NCBI GenBank assembly: GCA_021399445.1
Contig: JAJTUQ010000001.1
Location: 5,580,001 to 5,644,000 of the forward strand
DNA from: Xylogone sp. PMI_703
Lineage: Eukaryota > Ascomycota > Leotiomycetes
Direction: 5' to 3'
Length of the DNA stretch: 64,000 nt
Part shown: in pieces, positions 45,227 through 58,100 of the stretch
How the letters are laid out: each line of letters begins with the position of its first letter
Position numbering within the stretch: position 1 is the first letter of the stretch
Notes under the pieces: model-generated
Database searches by the model: none
What the model saw: the letters and a program-made list of their open reading frames with translations, nothing else
What the model was told of the DNA's origin: nothing
Translations under genes and position numbers: made by a program

Positions 45227-45785
45227 ATTTTTTGATAGGAATAATAATTAGACAGCGAAGCAGGGCTGATGAGTCATTCAGAAATTGTATTTTTCATCTG
45301 AAAACCCTTCTACTCTTTCTATCCAGTTGAAGCATTCTCAACCTATCTCTGGCGCTGAAGAGATGGGCCTTAGCAGTCCCGTTCTTGAATGAGTATACGG
45401 AGTATGCAGCTTTTCACCGCTTTTGATGGTTGTAACTACCTGTAATCTATGACGAATAGCGATATATTAGGACTGGGAAACTTTGGAGAAAAATAATCTA
45501 ATAATATGATTTCCTGAATCTCAGGATCGAAAAGGTAAGTAATACACTAGGTACAAATTAAGTAATGATTTTTCTTCAGGAGAGTCCTTCTTTTAGACAG
45601 TAGTATAAGCTCTAGGTTAAGGCATGTGGTACAAAGTCGGGTCCACTTCGGTCCCACAATCTAGCAACTTTTCTAGCATTCCGGTACTCTCATCGCTCGA
45701 AACACATTTCTTATAGGATATCACTGCTCCCTCTGAGTCAGAGTTCCTTTTTTCACTATTTTCCTTTTATTATAGACTAATAGAA
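45227..45785. promoter_or_regulatory. Divergent promoter DUF218 gene / phosphatase
   Basis: 559 bases between two starts with no gene. A symmetrical TACGGAGTA word lies near 45397-45405. Confidence 0.45.
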
Positions 45786-46362
45786 ATGACGACCGAACCG
45801 ATATCCGTTCTATTTGTTTGCCTTGGCAACATTTGCCGCTCAACAATGGCCGAAGGCGTTTTCAGATCTCTCACATCAAAGCCCCCGTACAACACATTGG
45901 TTAATCACGTGGATTCTGCTGGCACAGGAGCATATCACACAGGCGATACACCAGACTCAAGAACACTGTCTACTCTAGAAGATTATGGTATCACGGATTA
46001 TGTACATCACGCACGCAAGGTTTGGCTCCGTCTTGACCCTTTCCCCCCGATTCGAGGTAGCGTTCCTGCTGATTAGGTAATTTTTGTCTGTTTGAAAGAT
46101 TCAACCTTCGGATTTCAATAAGTTTGATTATATCTTTGCCATGGATCGTCAGAATTTCCTAGATATTCAACGGATGAGCCAGCGAGTTGGTGGGGGGAAG
46201 GCAAAGATTATGCTATTCGGCGAGTTTTCTGGAACCAAAAGGCCGGAGGTTGTCGAGGATCCCTACTATGGCGGCCGGGATGGCTTCGAGGTGGCTTATG
46301 AGCAGTGTATGCGGTTCTCCAAGAACTTTCTGAAACGGACGTTTCCGGACGTAAATCCATAA
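45786..46362 (+). CDS. LTP1: Low-molecular-weight protein-tyrosine phosphatase
   Basis: Two exons, 45786-46019 and 46099-46362, are joined in phase 0 (HHARK, then IQPSDFNKFDYIFAMD). The product is 165 aa, the normal family length. The P-loop VCLGNICRS (catalytic Cys near residue 12, then CX5R) sits at the N-terminus, and the general-acid Asp lies in the EDPYYGG loop near residue 131. The DSAGTGAYHTGDTPD segment is typical. The enzyme is a cytosolic dephosphorylase of phosphotyrosine and small aryl phosphates through a cysteinyl-phosphate intermediate; yeast Ltp1 and fission-yeast Stp1 are relatives. Both catalytic elements are intact. Confidence 0.95.
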
Positions 46363-48279
46363 GCCTGAAAGCTAAAGTCAGACTCTAAGCATGCCTGGGA
46401 GTCTAAGGAACGGTTTCTATTAATATCTCCTCCCCGAGACACGCAATACGTGAGCGAGGTGTGTAGGGCAGATGGTGCCAAGCAAAATGGTTTTCTTTGT
46501 ATGTGTCATTGTTTAGGTGAACTGGAGTTCTTTCATTAGATTATTCCACGGTTCTTGTTCACGAATCACCGGGCTCTATCGATATAGCTGTGTTCTAATT
46601 TGCCTGTTGGTTTGGTACAGTAGTTAGACCCTTGTAAGGCGAATGTAGTTACTACAAAAATCATAGATACCTAAGCAACTGATAGCTTTTTAGTGTTGAC
46701 TTTCTTTGGACCTATCATGGTGGCGAAACCGGCTCAGGTTGGCGCCCTTGATCGTCTCCACAGAGGATATCCAGATCTCACCGCAGGAAACCTCACCGAC
46801 AATGTTGAGATAATCAGGTGTACAAACTGTTCCACAGCTCTGAGTCCCATATAGCAAAAGGACAACTGAATGATGCATGCAGCGCTCTGTAGCTAAAAGC
46901 CAACACTAGGGTCCGCTAGATTTCGCAATAGTAGGTAGTAAGCACAGATGTAAGAGGAACCGCAAAGTTTGGGGTATTCTCAGAATATGGCTTAAGACTA
47001 ATATTGATCAGAGGACCTACTGATGTGTGTTTCGTACTACATATTCCGATTAGATAGATGTACTTGCTGTGCAGTTGCGTTGTTCCAAATTGATACCATT
47101 GGTAACCGTGACGTTGGGACGGCATGCAGCGCTCGATTAGATGCGGTGCCATAGAGTGGTCCGAGAAACTACCGTATTACAGTAACTATCTGCTATTCTC
47201 ACCATTCCCGATTTGAGCGAGTAGCATTAGCATTATTGAACGTGGGGCACTACTATGGATATTTATCGGTTGCTAGCTCATCAATGCTGCGCTCGGCATT
47301 CAGGTGCTCCTTTGACTATGCCTGACTGGCCGTGTTTTGGATGGTAAGCTTAGGTTTTGCTGGCGCTCTCCGCATAACCTGCCACAAGAGGACAAGACAC
47401 TATTGAAACATCCTCGACATCGTTTTTGGCTACTGTACTGTACTGCACACTTATCAGCACAAGGCAGAATAAGCTCTTCGTGTTCACTGTGGTACCACAT
47501 CTATGTTTAACCAGACTTGAAGAACACTGGTCGATCTTCAGATCCTTCGTTGATGTTGGACTTCGCCCCAAGCGACCAGGCGCTACGTAACCACATCCTT
47601 CCTGTTGGCGGTACGACAGGACTCGAGGGGAGTGGCCCGGGACCCCGGCCGTGGACAGCGGCAGTCAGCCATTCTGAGGCTCTCTATTGGTGGCTGGTGT
47701 GGCGCGTCTTGCCTCGCGTCCTGCTTGCGGCTGTGCAGCAGGTAATTCCAAGCTCTTTCTGCTTCCAAACTTGGTACTTTTTAAAGGGCCACTATTAAAG
47801 AGGGCTGAGGACGGTGCATGTCTGCGAGGTCTGCTTCCCGACCTTGGACGAGGCTTTGTAATATCTACCCCGAGTTGTCTTCACCTTCAAAGACTTCTAC
47901 CTTTTACGTAGGGGAGGCCGATACCCTTTTTCAACTCTTTTTCACACTGCCTGCAACCCCCAAACCGAGCGCTACCCCGGAGCCAGTAAGCTCCACCTGA
48001 AACCGTGCCAAGCTAGCTGTTGAGTCCCCTTGCGGACGTGCTGATGCAAAATTAACGGATCTGCTCGACCCCCAGCTGAAACGTATCTAAAGTGCTATTT
48101 CCACTCCAAAAAGGTCAACTTTCATCCTGCTGATCAGTTACTCAACGGTGGAAAGGGGTCCAGCACCCGCACAAGATCGTTGCTTACTTCCCAATACTAA
48201 GCTTTGCGACGCGCTCCTTCCTCTTTGATCTCTCGCTCTCCTTATCGCACCTGTTACGGAGGTGCCACATTCGTTCAAA
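46363..48279. other. Spacer and chitin synthase promoter
   Basis: No supported gene lies here. A word GCATGCAGCGCTC recurs in the region near 46875 and 47122. A TACAGTAC word on the minus strand is at 47435-47442. The last 100 bases are CT-rich and probably hold the chitin synthase start site. Confidence 0.4.
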
Positions 48280-51200
48280 ATGTCGTATAACCCGCTAGGT
48301 ATGTCATTCATTTCACCATTGCTTGGGAGATTTGCAGGACAATCTCGGGTCTATTCTGTGTGGAGATCCTCAGTTGCGATACCACCCTCCAAGCTTCTCT
48401 ACTCTGTCTTGGCCCCTTGAGCTATCTGCACAAGCGCATACACATATTCCTGTCCCCCTCTAGGGTTCTCTCTGGTGTGCTACGTCTTCCCTGGTGGAGG
48501 TTTACCTACTATTTTCACCTTTGCGCCGAACAATTTTCGTTGCGATTGACACTTGCGCATTGCTCCTGCTTAGTACGGGAGAACATCGCGACATATCTTC
48601 TGCAGAGCTGATCTCTGCTTTAATACTGTTTCAAACAAGCCCATTCTGACAACTTTTTCATTGTAGGCCACGACGGCCAACCACAGGAGGAATATTTCGA
48701 TATGGACAACAGGCCAGGTCGAGCACCGTCTCCCGGGCATCCAATGCAGCAAGGCTACCAGCTCGACGATGCACCATATGGCAGACCACCGCCTGGAGCT
48801 CCTATACCTATGCCGCGAGTTCATACACCGAGCGATAGATTGCAGGCGCAACCGACAGTTAGTTGCATGGAAATTTACTCATCACAGCGGAGATGTACTG
48901 ATGAAAGTCTATAGTACTCGGTTGAGAACATACACAATTCTTTCGGCCACAATGAGGAATTTGAGCAACATTATCCTCTCGACCCAGCTCATAACTATGC
49001 TCATGACTATAGCTTGGACCCCCAAGCCCACCATGACGCCTATTATCAGCCACCTTACCAACCTTCTCCTCATGAGGAGCATCCTTTGACGAATTTCAAT
49101 GCGGGCCAAGAACCATCCCATTATTATGACAACGATGACGACCACCGCCCTATTCTCCAGCAGCATGAACAGCACTTTGAACCAGAACACCACGACGGCG
49201 GCGATTATAAGGATTATGATGCTGGTGTATCGCCAACGCCAACTCCAGGTCCGGGTTTGAAGAGATATAAGACGGTCAAAGAAGTACAGCTGTTCAACGG
49301 AAACCTCGTTTTGGATTGTCCTATCCCTCCCAAACTCTTAAACCAGGTGCCTCATGCGGAACCACCTGCCCGTGACGAGTTCACACATATGAGATACTCA
49401 GCAGCAACCTGCGATCCCAGCGAGTTTTATGAAGAGCGATTCACCCTGCGACAGAAGCTCTTTGCAAAACCTCGACATACAGAGTTATTTATTGTAGTGA
49501 CAATGTACAATGAAGATGATGTTTTGTTTGCTCGCACGATGAGTGGTGTTTTCAAGAATATTGATTTCATGTGTTCGAGGAAGGATAGCAAAACCTGGGG
49601 CAAAGACGCTTGGAAGAAGATTGTGGTTTGCATTGTCAGCGACGGACGTGCGAAGATTAACCCGAGAACCAGAGCGGTCCTTGCTGCTTTGGGTGTTTAT
49701 CAGGACGGTATTGCAAAGCAACAGGTCAATGGCAGGGATGTGACAGCCCATATTTACGAATACACAACTCAGATGGGTATATCTGTCAAGAAGGACCTTG
49801 TTGAAATCCGGCCAACTCGACAGCCGGTACAGCTTCTCTTCTGCCTCAAAGAAAAGAACCAGAAGAAAATCAATTCACATAGATGGTTTTTCCAGGCATT
49901 TGGGCGGGTCCTTGATCCTAATATCTGTGTTCTAATTGATGCTGGTACTAAACCCGGAAAGGATTCGATTTACCATCTCTGGAAAGCCTTTGATTTGGAA
50001 CCAATGTGTGCTGGTGCTTGTGGTGAAATTAAGGCAATGTTGGGGCCTGGCGGCAAGAACCTCATCAATCCTTTGGTGGCTACTCAAAACTTCGAGTACA
50101 AAATGAGCAACATTCTGGATAAACCCCTTGAGTCAGCTTTTGGATTTATTACTGTCTTGCCAGGTGCTTTCTCTGCATATCGCTATATTGCATTACAGAA
50201 TGATAAGGCTGGAAATGGGCCCCTGGAGAAATACTTTGCGGGTGAAAAGATGCATGGTGCAAATGCTGGTATTTTTACTGCAAATATGTATCTTGCCGAA
50301 GATCGTATTCTCTGTTTTGAGCTAGTCTCAAAACGTAACTGTCACTGGATCTTGCAATATGTCAAATCTGCAACTGGAGAGACTGATGTTCCAGACACAA
50401 TGGCCGAACTGATCTTGCAACGACGAAGATGGCTGAATGGCAGTTTCTTTGCTGCAGTTTATGCTATCGCACACTTTTATCAAATTTTCCGTAGCGATCA
50501 CAGTTTCCTGCGGAAGTTCATGTTCTTCCTTGAGTTTACTTATCAAACCATTAGCATGATTTTTGCGTGGTTCGGTATTGGTAACTTTTTCTTGGTTTTC
50601 CACATCTTGACGACATCTTTAAGCTCTAAAGACCTGTTAGGCACAGTTGGAAATATCCTGGGAATTGTGTTTGAGTGGCTGTATTTGTTTACACTTTTAA
50701 CATGCTTTATCCTAGCATTGGGCAATCGACCTCAAGGAACAAATAAGGCTTATATGTCTATGGTCTACTTCTGGGCATTCATCATGTGGTAAGTTACTTA
50801 TATTGCCATGTTTATATATAAGTGCTAATTTTATAGCTATTTGATGTTTGCGTCAATATTTATCACCGTAAAGTCGATACAGACGGAAATTGAGCTCAAT
50901 CAATTTACCTTTTCAGATATTGTCAAAAACCAGATTTTTTACACTCTGATCATCTCTTTAGCTTCCACCTACGTCTTGTGGTTTGTCGTATCATTCCTGT
51001 TCTTCGACCCATGGCATATGTTCACTTCGTTTCTTCAATATTTGCTTCTCACACCTACATACATTAATATTCTTAATGTGTACGCCTTCTGCAACACTCA
51101 TGATATCACTTGGGGTACGAAGGGAGACGACAAGGCCGAGAAGCTACCTTCTGCCACCCTCAAGCCCGGAGGAAAGGTGGACGTTAATATCCCCACAGAT

Positions 51201-51536
51201 GACCAGGATCTCAACTCTCAGTATGAGGCAGAAATGAAGAAGTTCCAAATGAAGGCTCCTCCTGAGAAACGCGAGTTTAGTGCCCAGGAGAAGCAAGAGG
51301 ATTATTATAAAGGCTTCAGAAGTGGTGTCGTGTTATTCTGGCTCGTTAGCAATTTTGCTTTAGTAGCAGTTGTATTGAGCACTGCTGGCTTGGAGCGAAT
51401 TAATACGACCCAGGATGACAACACGAAGAGCACTATATACATGGCAGTCGTGCTTTGGTCAGTGGCGGGGCTCTCGGCCTTTAAGTTCATAGGAGCCATG
51501 TGGTTCCTGATTGTACGCATGTTCCGTGGCGTTTAA
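48280..51536 (+). CDS. Class III chitin synthase
   Basis: Four exons: 48280-48298, 48667-48857, 48915-50788, 50837-51536; product 927 aa. The first coding exon is only 19 bases (MSYNPLG across the splice), followed by a 368-bp intron, the longest in the window. The N-terminal 190 residues are Pro/His/Tyr/Gln-rich. The family-2 transferase core has the conserved [41 protein letters not shown] and QRRRWLNGS motifs. The C-terminal third has seven or so membrane segments, with [20 protein letters not shown] between them, a feature that points to class III. The enzyme extends beta-1,4-N-acetylglucosamine chains from UDP-GlcNAc at hyphal tips. The class call rests on motif resemblance. Confidence 0.93.
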
Positions 51537-51732
51537 AGAGGATGGATTGTTTGGATGAAATTTTTATTGTTTGTATGATGACTTTGAATGTCTTATTAGC
51601 TTTTGATATCACTTGTCGAGTCTTTTGAGCGATTTTTCTCGAGTTGGATCATAACTTGCACTATCTTCTGGCATTTAAAAAAGCCCCCGTCATGATTCAA
51701 TATACCATTGATACAGGATAGTATTATCTTAA

Positions 51733-54089
51733 CTATGAAGCAACTTCTGCTCCGAGTTTCTCCAATTCTAATGATAAAAATTCCTCGGCATTGATTAATT
51801 CCGTGCTTCCGTATACCACGCGTCTCCGACTTGCTCCCTTTTCTGCGCCTGCTCCAGTACGTTTGGCCCACTCCTGCAGGTTTCCGTACTCCTCCATACT
51901 GCCACCGCCAACAGTAAACACGATTGCCTCATTAAATCCCTGCCTTCTCTGACCAAATGTGGCCCCAGTGCCGGGGCCCATAACACCTAATCCACCTGGC
52001 ATCTGCTGTTCCTTTCTACTGGCCGAGGGTGGCGGCATCGTCCCTCGTGCATTCGCACTCTTGGGGTCAAAATACAAGTAATCCTCAGTCTTCGCAATTG
52101 CGCTGCTTGAAGCTCCTGCAGGGTCCATAATGGATTCTGTAATTTTTGTTACTGTAAGGTCTCGATTTGCAGGCAAGAAGTTTTTGACGCCGCTAATGAG
52201 ATTTTCGAAATTGGCGCCGACTCCTGACTCCTTGAGACGGTCTGTGAGCCTGTTTGAGATGCTGCTGAAACCTCGGAAGAGTTCGGTAGATGTGGAAGAC
52301 TGTTGAGAGGCGTTTGCCGGTGTTGATGTCATCATTGTCATTCGAGTTGTGGCGCGGACCCTGAGAGTGTGTTAGGTAAAGTTAGAGAACAGTACTAGTA
52401 TAAAATACTTACTGTTTAACATAGGCAAGCGATGTGGTCTCCGCACCAGCTGCCTTTAATGCTTCTTCAAATTTCTCCATTTCCGTTCTCGTGAGATCTT
52501 GCTCGGTGCTGAGGAACCATATAATAAAAAGGCGTAACTTATCCGTTGGATTATTCCCTTTCTCGTTATCATTTATAAGCTCAAGGATCTGAGCCTTGTT
52601 TTGCTTCACTATACTTTCCTCTAGTTGGAAGAAATTGTCCAACTGGCGATTTTTAATACCGGTTAATAACCCTGCTAAAATATTCATATGCATATCAAGG
52701 ACAGCTTTGCGCTCTCTCAACTCGGGAAGAAGTGTAATGGCGGCTTTTAGGTGTTGTGCAGAAGCACTGGTATCATTTTGTAAGTCCTCGATTGAGGATG
52801 CCCCTGTCTTCTTGGTGATCTCGCTCGCATCATCCTTGTACCGTATCAATTCCGCATCGATATCTTCCGCAACTTGTGGGAAGGGCATACTGGCGTTTTT
52901 AGCCCAGAAAAAGTCATTTGCAGTAAGGTCGTAAGCTTTCTTTGTTTTGCCTTTGGACGGGTTCTGCTCGTCGATAGGGGTTTCAACCGTAATCCGGTTG
53001 AGCTTCATATTTAATACATCATGAACGAGCGATTGATAAGTCCAAGAATGAGAGAGCATTGGAATGAGGTCTACATTCCGATCTAGAATAATAAGAACTG
53101 GTCTTGCGGATGGAGTATTGGTAGATGCTGACTGTCGACTACCAGAAGTTGAAAATAGGTTATCCTTTGAATTGAGAAGGTGGTCTCGTAATTTACGGTC
53201 AAGTTTAGCTGATATCATCTCAGCAGCGGCGCCCCTTGGGCATCGAATGACCGGCATGACACCTGATGAAGTCAGCAAACAGCTTTTTGACGATCCAAAC
53301 AGTGATCCCGTACCCATTGTAACCATAACACTGAATAAACCACTCACAATCCTATCCACTACATTGTCCAGCTCCTCATCTTTCGTCCGTGCACTGTTTA
53401 AGGCCCAGTAGGCGTTCTGCTTTCTCATTCCCAAGCTGAATAAGTCTGGTTCTGCTACAATGAAGTTCAAGTATTGGTCATAAAACTGCGCTATGTGCTC
53501 AGCTGTGCCAGCAGTCGCAGTTTGCGCCGCAAAGTCTTCAAGTAATGGACGCGGTATTGAGGAGAGGAAGTTGATATATGCTGGAGAGTAGAGCCCTCGT
53601 GAGAGATCGCTTGTGATAGTTTTAAGATTTGAGGCTGTAGGCTCGACTAGGTATAACACAGGAACATCTGGTATAGGATGCCGCGTTGCAGCTATATGCC
53701 TGACTCTTGTCAGCTTTTCCACCTACCTGCGCAGCTCCTAGAAGCTTAAACCCCGCGAATACGTACATATGCATTGTAACTCCCCAGGTGCGCAGGTCAT
53801 TCACACGTAACACACTGCTTATCACATCTCTTCCCAAATCGTCAAATACAAGCACCTTCCATATAGGCTCGCCATTTTCGTCCAGGATAGGGACTGCAGG
53901 GACTGCAAGGCCGTTGGCAGAAGCGTGGTCATGCTGATCTTGTGTTGACTCCTCAGGCGCATGGTTGAAATTGAGCATTTTTTCAATAACACCTAGAAAT
54001 TGGCAGTCAGTTAAGCAGTAGGTGAAGCATGTATAGCAGGGTTACCCACTGATCTGGCGGGCCCGTAATGAATTCTGGCTGGACGCCAT
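51733..54089 (-). CDS. SLY1: Sec1/Munc18 protein Sly1 (ER-Golgi fusion)
   Basis: Four exons on the minus strand: 54089-54050, 53992-53767, 53699-52413, 52360-51733; product 726 aa. Exon 1 is a 40-base N-terminal piece ([14 protein letters not shown]) with an unusual GTGGGT donor. Then come [41 protein letters not shown], and after splicing [17 protein letters not shown], all typical of the Sly1 domain 1. The centre has [32 protein letters not shown], diagnostic of the SM family. The last exon has the Sly1 end with [24 protein letters not shown]. Sly1 binds the N-peptide of the syntaxin Sed5 and promotes SNARE assembly for ER-to-Golgi transport. An Ala/Pro/Ser loop ([25 protein letters not shown]) is normal for fungi. 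Tail-to-tail with chitin synthase. Confidence 0.94.
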
Positions 54090-55196
54090 GATTGCGAAGC
54101 TGTGAAGGGCTGTAAGTCAGCCAGCTAATGGAGAGTTATATCATGTAGATATGCTACAGCTCCGTATAACTCGAATTATAAAAAAGCTGCTAATGGCGCT
54201 TCTGGACACATCAGCGACATCAGTGGAATACTGCATCCAAGGCTCCTGCGCGCAGTCTGGTTGAAGAGCGGCGTTGCCGAAAGCGGTTTAACACGCAGCG
54301 GTAACAGGCGCTAAACGAAGTCGACCGTAGGCGAAACAACTTCTGAGGATGGAGCTCCTCTCGTCTTCAAACAACAACATCTCCTTAATCCCCTCCATTG
54401 TCAACGTCCAAAATTCCCAACTGGCCATCATGACCACGCACACCTAACACAGACAAATGATCGTATAAATGACCTGAACAAAGTGACTGGGCTGGAAGGG
54501 CAGTGATTAAGTCTAAGGAAGGATTCTACGTTTAGAAGGGTACGGTGACACCTTAACACACTTTTTCTTGGTGCCGTGAAGCCTGCAACAAGACCAAAAG
54601 CAAAACAAAACGTCACCTCAAGGTACTGCACGAAGATACTCTTCAATCACTTCGCAATTCGTCTAGACTTAAGCTGGCGCTTTTGTATCTGCGATCGTGG
54701 GGGAAGGGTGCGCGTGCAAGTTACTTGGCGGGTCGGCGATAATTGCCTCACGTATTGCAGTCGATTGCTCCCAGGTCATGCTGCAGCATCGGGTGGAGGT
54801 CAGGACTTGCATTCACAAGCCATACAGTTGATTTGGCGGCTCTGCGCGATAATTACAAGCAGCCTTGTGTCTCCAAACTCCCTTCGAGTGTCCACTGCAG
54901 GCCAAAGACGCGGTGGTTGAGACCTCAGTATCTTTGTTTGCCATCCACACCACGCGGTGACGACTCCTTGGATGCAGGCGCCGGACCGATCTTTGATTAC
55001 TTGCGACCGTTCGTTCATGGCAGTCTTTTCAGGCTCACATGCTGATTGGTTATATTTAGCGAATGCCTGAAGCTCGGCCCAAAATTTCCTCGATAAAGCC
55101 ACACCTCGCCATTCTTTAAAGCCGCACTCTCCCTCCCATCCTAGACCATACATATCGCACATCACGCCTCACGTGACAAACTTCACTTCTCTCAAC
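54090..55196. promoter_or_regulatory. Divergent promoter SLY1 / PNUTS-like gene
   Basis: 1.1 kb lies between two divergent starts; open frames near 54576-54920 have no family features. Nothing beyond promoter is visible. Confidence 0.45.
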
Positions 55197-58100
55197 ATGG
55201 AGGGAAGCCACCCCCATCCATACATCCAGGAGGAGCTCTCCTACCCTCTTGATGAGGATCTACTCCATAATTCCCCCTGGCAAGGCGCGCAAGGGCAATA
55301 CATATATCAGGAGCCACATGCACCGTCACATGATCAATTTGCCCAGTATCCAGGAGCCCAGCCAGCATATGAGCATTATGATATGCCTCACCAACCGTCA
55401 TACACTCCGATACCATACTCTAATTCTCCATATTCTACGCCATATCAGAGCACTGCGCCGCAAGATATCTATGGTTCGGTACCCTACCATATGGAAAGCA
55501 ATGCCTCGTCTCTCCACATCCCTGTCACCAACACCCCATTATCTCAGGATTCATACTATTATACCCCCTCGGGGTCTGGGAATAGTACTATTGCTCCTCA
55601 GAGCCTCCAGTATAACATGCCCTCGAGTCAGCCAACCAATATTCCCATTTCGCAGTCTCCATACCAACGAACTACTGGACCTGAGACCAATCAATCTCCA
55701 TACGGCTACCAATTAGGACACCAGCAAGCTCCTACCGAGTACTTTGTTGATCCACGCAACAGTGTCCATAACTCTAACGGCAGCTTTGGATACCCTTTAG
55801 CTCAATCTCCTAATCCTCATTCTTCTGTGTCCCAGCCTGGCTTGACAGATTCCCTTAATAGCAATGCTTCAAACACCACACATAATGAGCCGAGACAGTA
55901 TAGCGGGAACCCACAAAGCTTTAATGAAAGTTTGACCAGCTATGCATCTCCAAAGTTAGCCCAAGCGCCACCACGGGAGACAAAGCCTACTGCTAGTAGT
56001 GTTCCTAAGTCATATACGCCTCCAATCGAGCAGAACGGCAGTTCTGCTGTTAAGAAACCTATTAGCAACGAGGCAATAACTGAGCCGCCTCGCACAGATT
56101 CCAGGGAACCAATGTCTACCGGACTCAGAATTACGCACCCAGAACTCTTGACCACCAATGCCTCATCTCGCCCACGTCTTTCTTATGCCCCTTTCCTGGC
56201 ATTTTCCGACGAACCGATAATATATAATGATTTGAAGAGTTAGTATATCTCTTGGTTACCTCGTTTTATTCCATAGAGAAGCGCATAGTAACTGTTTATG
56301 CCATTGATTTAGGTGCTATCCCGAAATATCATCCACGTAGGTCGTCAAGCGGAAAGCCTCTAGTTCCAGGTCTTGATATTTCTAGTGAGTACTTTCTAGC
56401 TTTGTGTAGATACCCATACGACGTTATAATGCTAACTAGCATGCCAAGAAATCTTTGGCGCACCAGCACGCATCACCAGTAAGAAGGCGAGGGCACCAAA
56501 ACCGAAGAAGGCCGCAGTGAATCTGGTAAAAGATGTTATGACAGGAAATAAACAGATCATCGCCAAAGCACCAAGCACTCGAGAAGAGAGCAACGGTATC
56601 AGTGCAACAACTAAGACCGCATCTCCAGTGAGCGAAGAAAGTTCCACGGAAGAGTCTAGCTCGGAAGAAGAATCTGAATACGAAGACGACGAAATGGTTT
56701 TAACAGACATCAGTGAGGTAGGTTTAGTAGATCTATTCTGTTTCTATTCCCCCCACCATGTTTTTCTTTGAAAGATGTCTTTTTTTTTCACATCCCTCAC
56801 TATGCATATGCGATAAATACTGATCGATCTCTACTACAGATCCGTGGGAAGACGCGGCCTACCGATGCGTCTGCTGCTGCACGATGGGATGCCATAGGAA
56901 TTGTGTGGAAGGATCCAGCTTCCAGTCCTAATGCAGATGCTATCAAGGGTGCAATCGATGAGTATGGCACATTCGTAACAACTCAAAGGTCGAAGATCAA
57001 AGCAAATTCTCAACAGACAGAGGCGGCATCTGGAAAGCAAGCGGAAGTTGACAAGCTAAAGAACGAACGTAAAGTTTTACTGGAATGCCTATACCAAACA
57101 ATCAATGCAGCAAATGAACTCGGATATCCTGCCATAATCGAGAACTTAGGAGGACATCAGAAACTAGTTAATGCGTTGACAACAACATTGATTGATTGCA
57201 TAAAAGCCGAGGACTTCCTTGGCAAATTGCCCAAGGCCGTATTTAATTTACTTTCTAAGTTTCAGACAATGTCTGATGAGCTTCTAAAGAAGCTTAAGTT
57301 TGATAGCATACAAAAGCGCTGGACTAAGAAGGGAGATGATGAGATCAAAAAATGGATCTCATCAATTCTGTCCAACACTGTAGAAGCCAAGGAGAAGGCA
57401 TCAAAAGTTAAGAAAGAGCCTGCTCAGGATGAGAATAAGAAGATAGTACCTGTCTCAGAAGCTCCCAAGCCTCGTCCTGTTGAGGCTCCCAAATCTACAC
57501 CCAGTGCTACTTCTACAAAGAGGCCTCATGATGGTGAGGGGTTAAATGGAAAGCCCAACAAGAAATTTGCCGCTGATGTGGCTGGAACCCCTGCCGTAGC
57601 TACCAAGGCTGTACCTGTGAAGCGACCTACGAATGTATTGGCAAACCTTCTAGGAACTGGATCTAAACCTCATGCGAAGCCTCCACCACCTCCCCCCGTT
57701 AAGAAGCGGGAGCCTTCTCCACCTACGGAATCTAGATTGGGAGCAATTCTGGCAAGCATTGATAAACCTCCTGAACCGAAAAAAGCAGCCGATGCCCCAG
57801 CGCGTCCTCCTGAGACTCCGGAAGAGAAGAGGCGTCGGGAGAGAAAGGAGAGCAGACGACATCTAAGGGTTAGATTTAAGGAAGGTACAGAGCTTGAAGA
57901 TGTAAGGTTGTTTATGCATGAAATAGCTGAAGATGAAGGCCGGCAAGATAATATGCTGAGAGACGCACATGATGACCGGCTAGAGGGTATGATGCATAAG
58001 CAGCGTGTGTTAGTGGATATGGCAGGTCTTGATGATGATGAGGGCTCTGGTGATTTTGAAGACCATCCATACCCTGACCTTATGCCCATTGATTTCAGTG

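Noticed and set aside
54576..54920. Plus-strand frame of 114 codons between SLY1 and the PNUTS-like gene
   Set aside because: It lies in a divergent promoter, has no family features and changes character through its length.
55197..56238. Tyr/Pro-rich first exon as a separate gene from the CCCH protein
   Set aside because: Three splice pairs with correct phase link it to the downstream exons, so one gene is simpler; RNA data would settle it.
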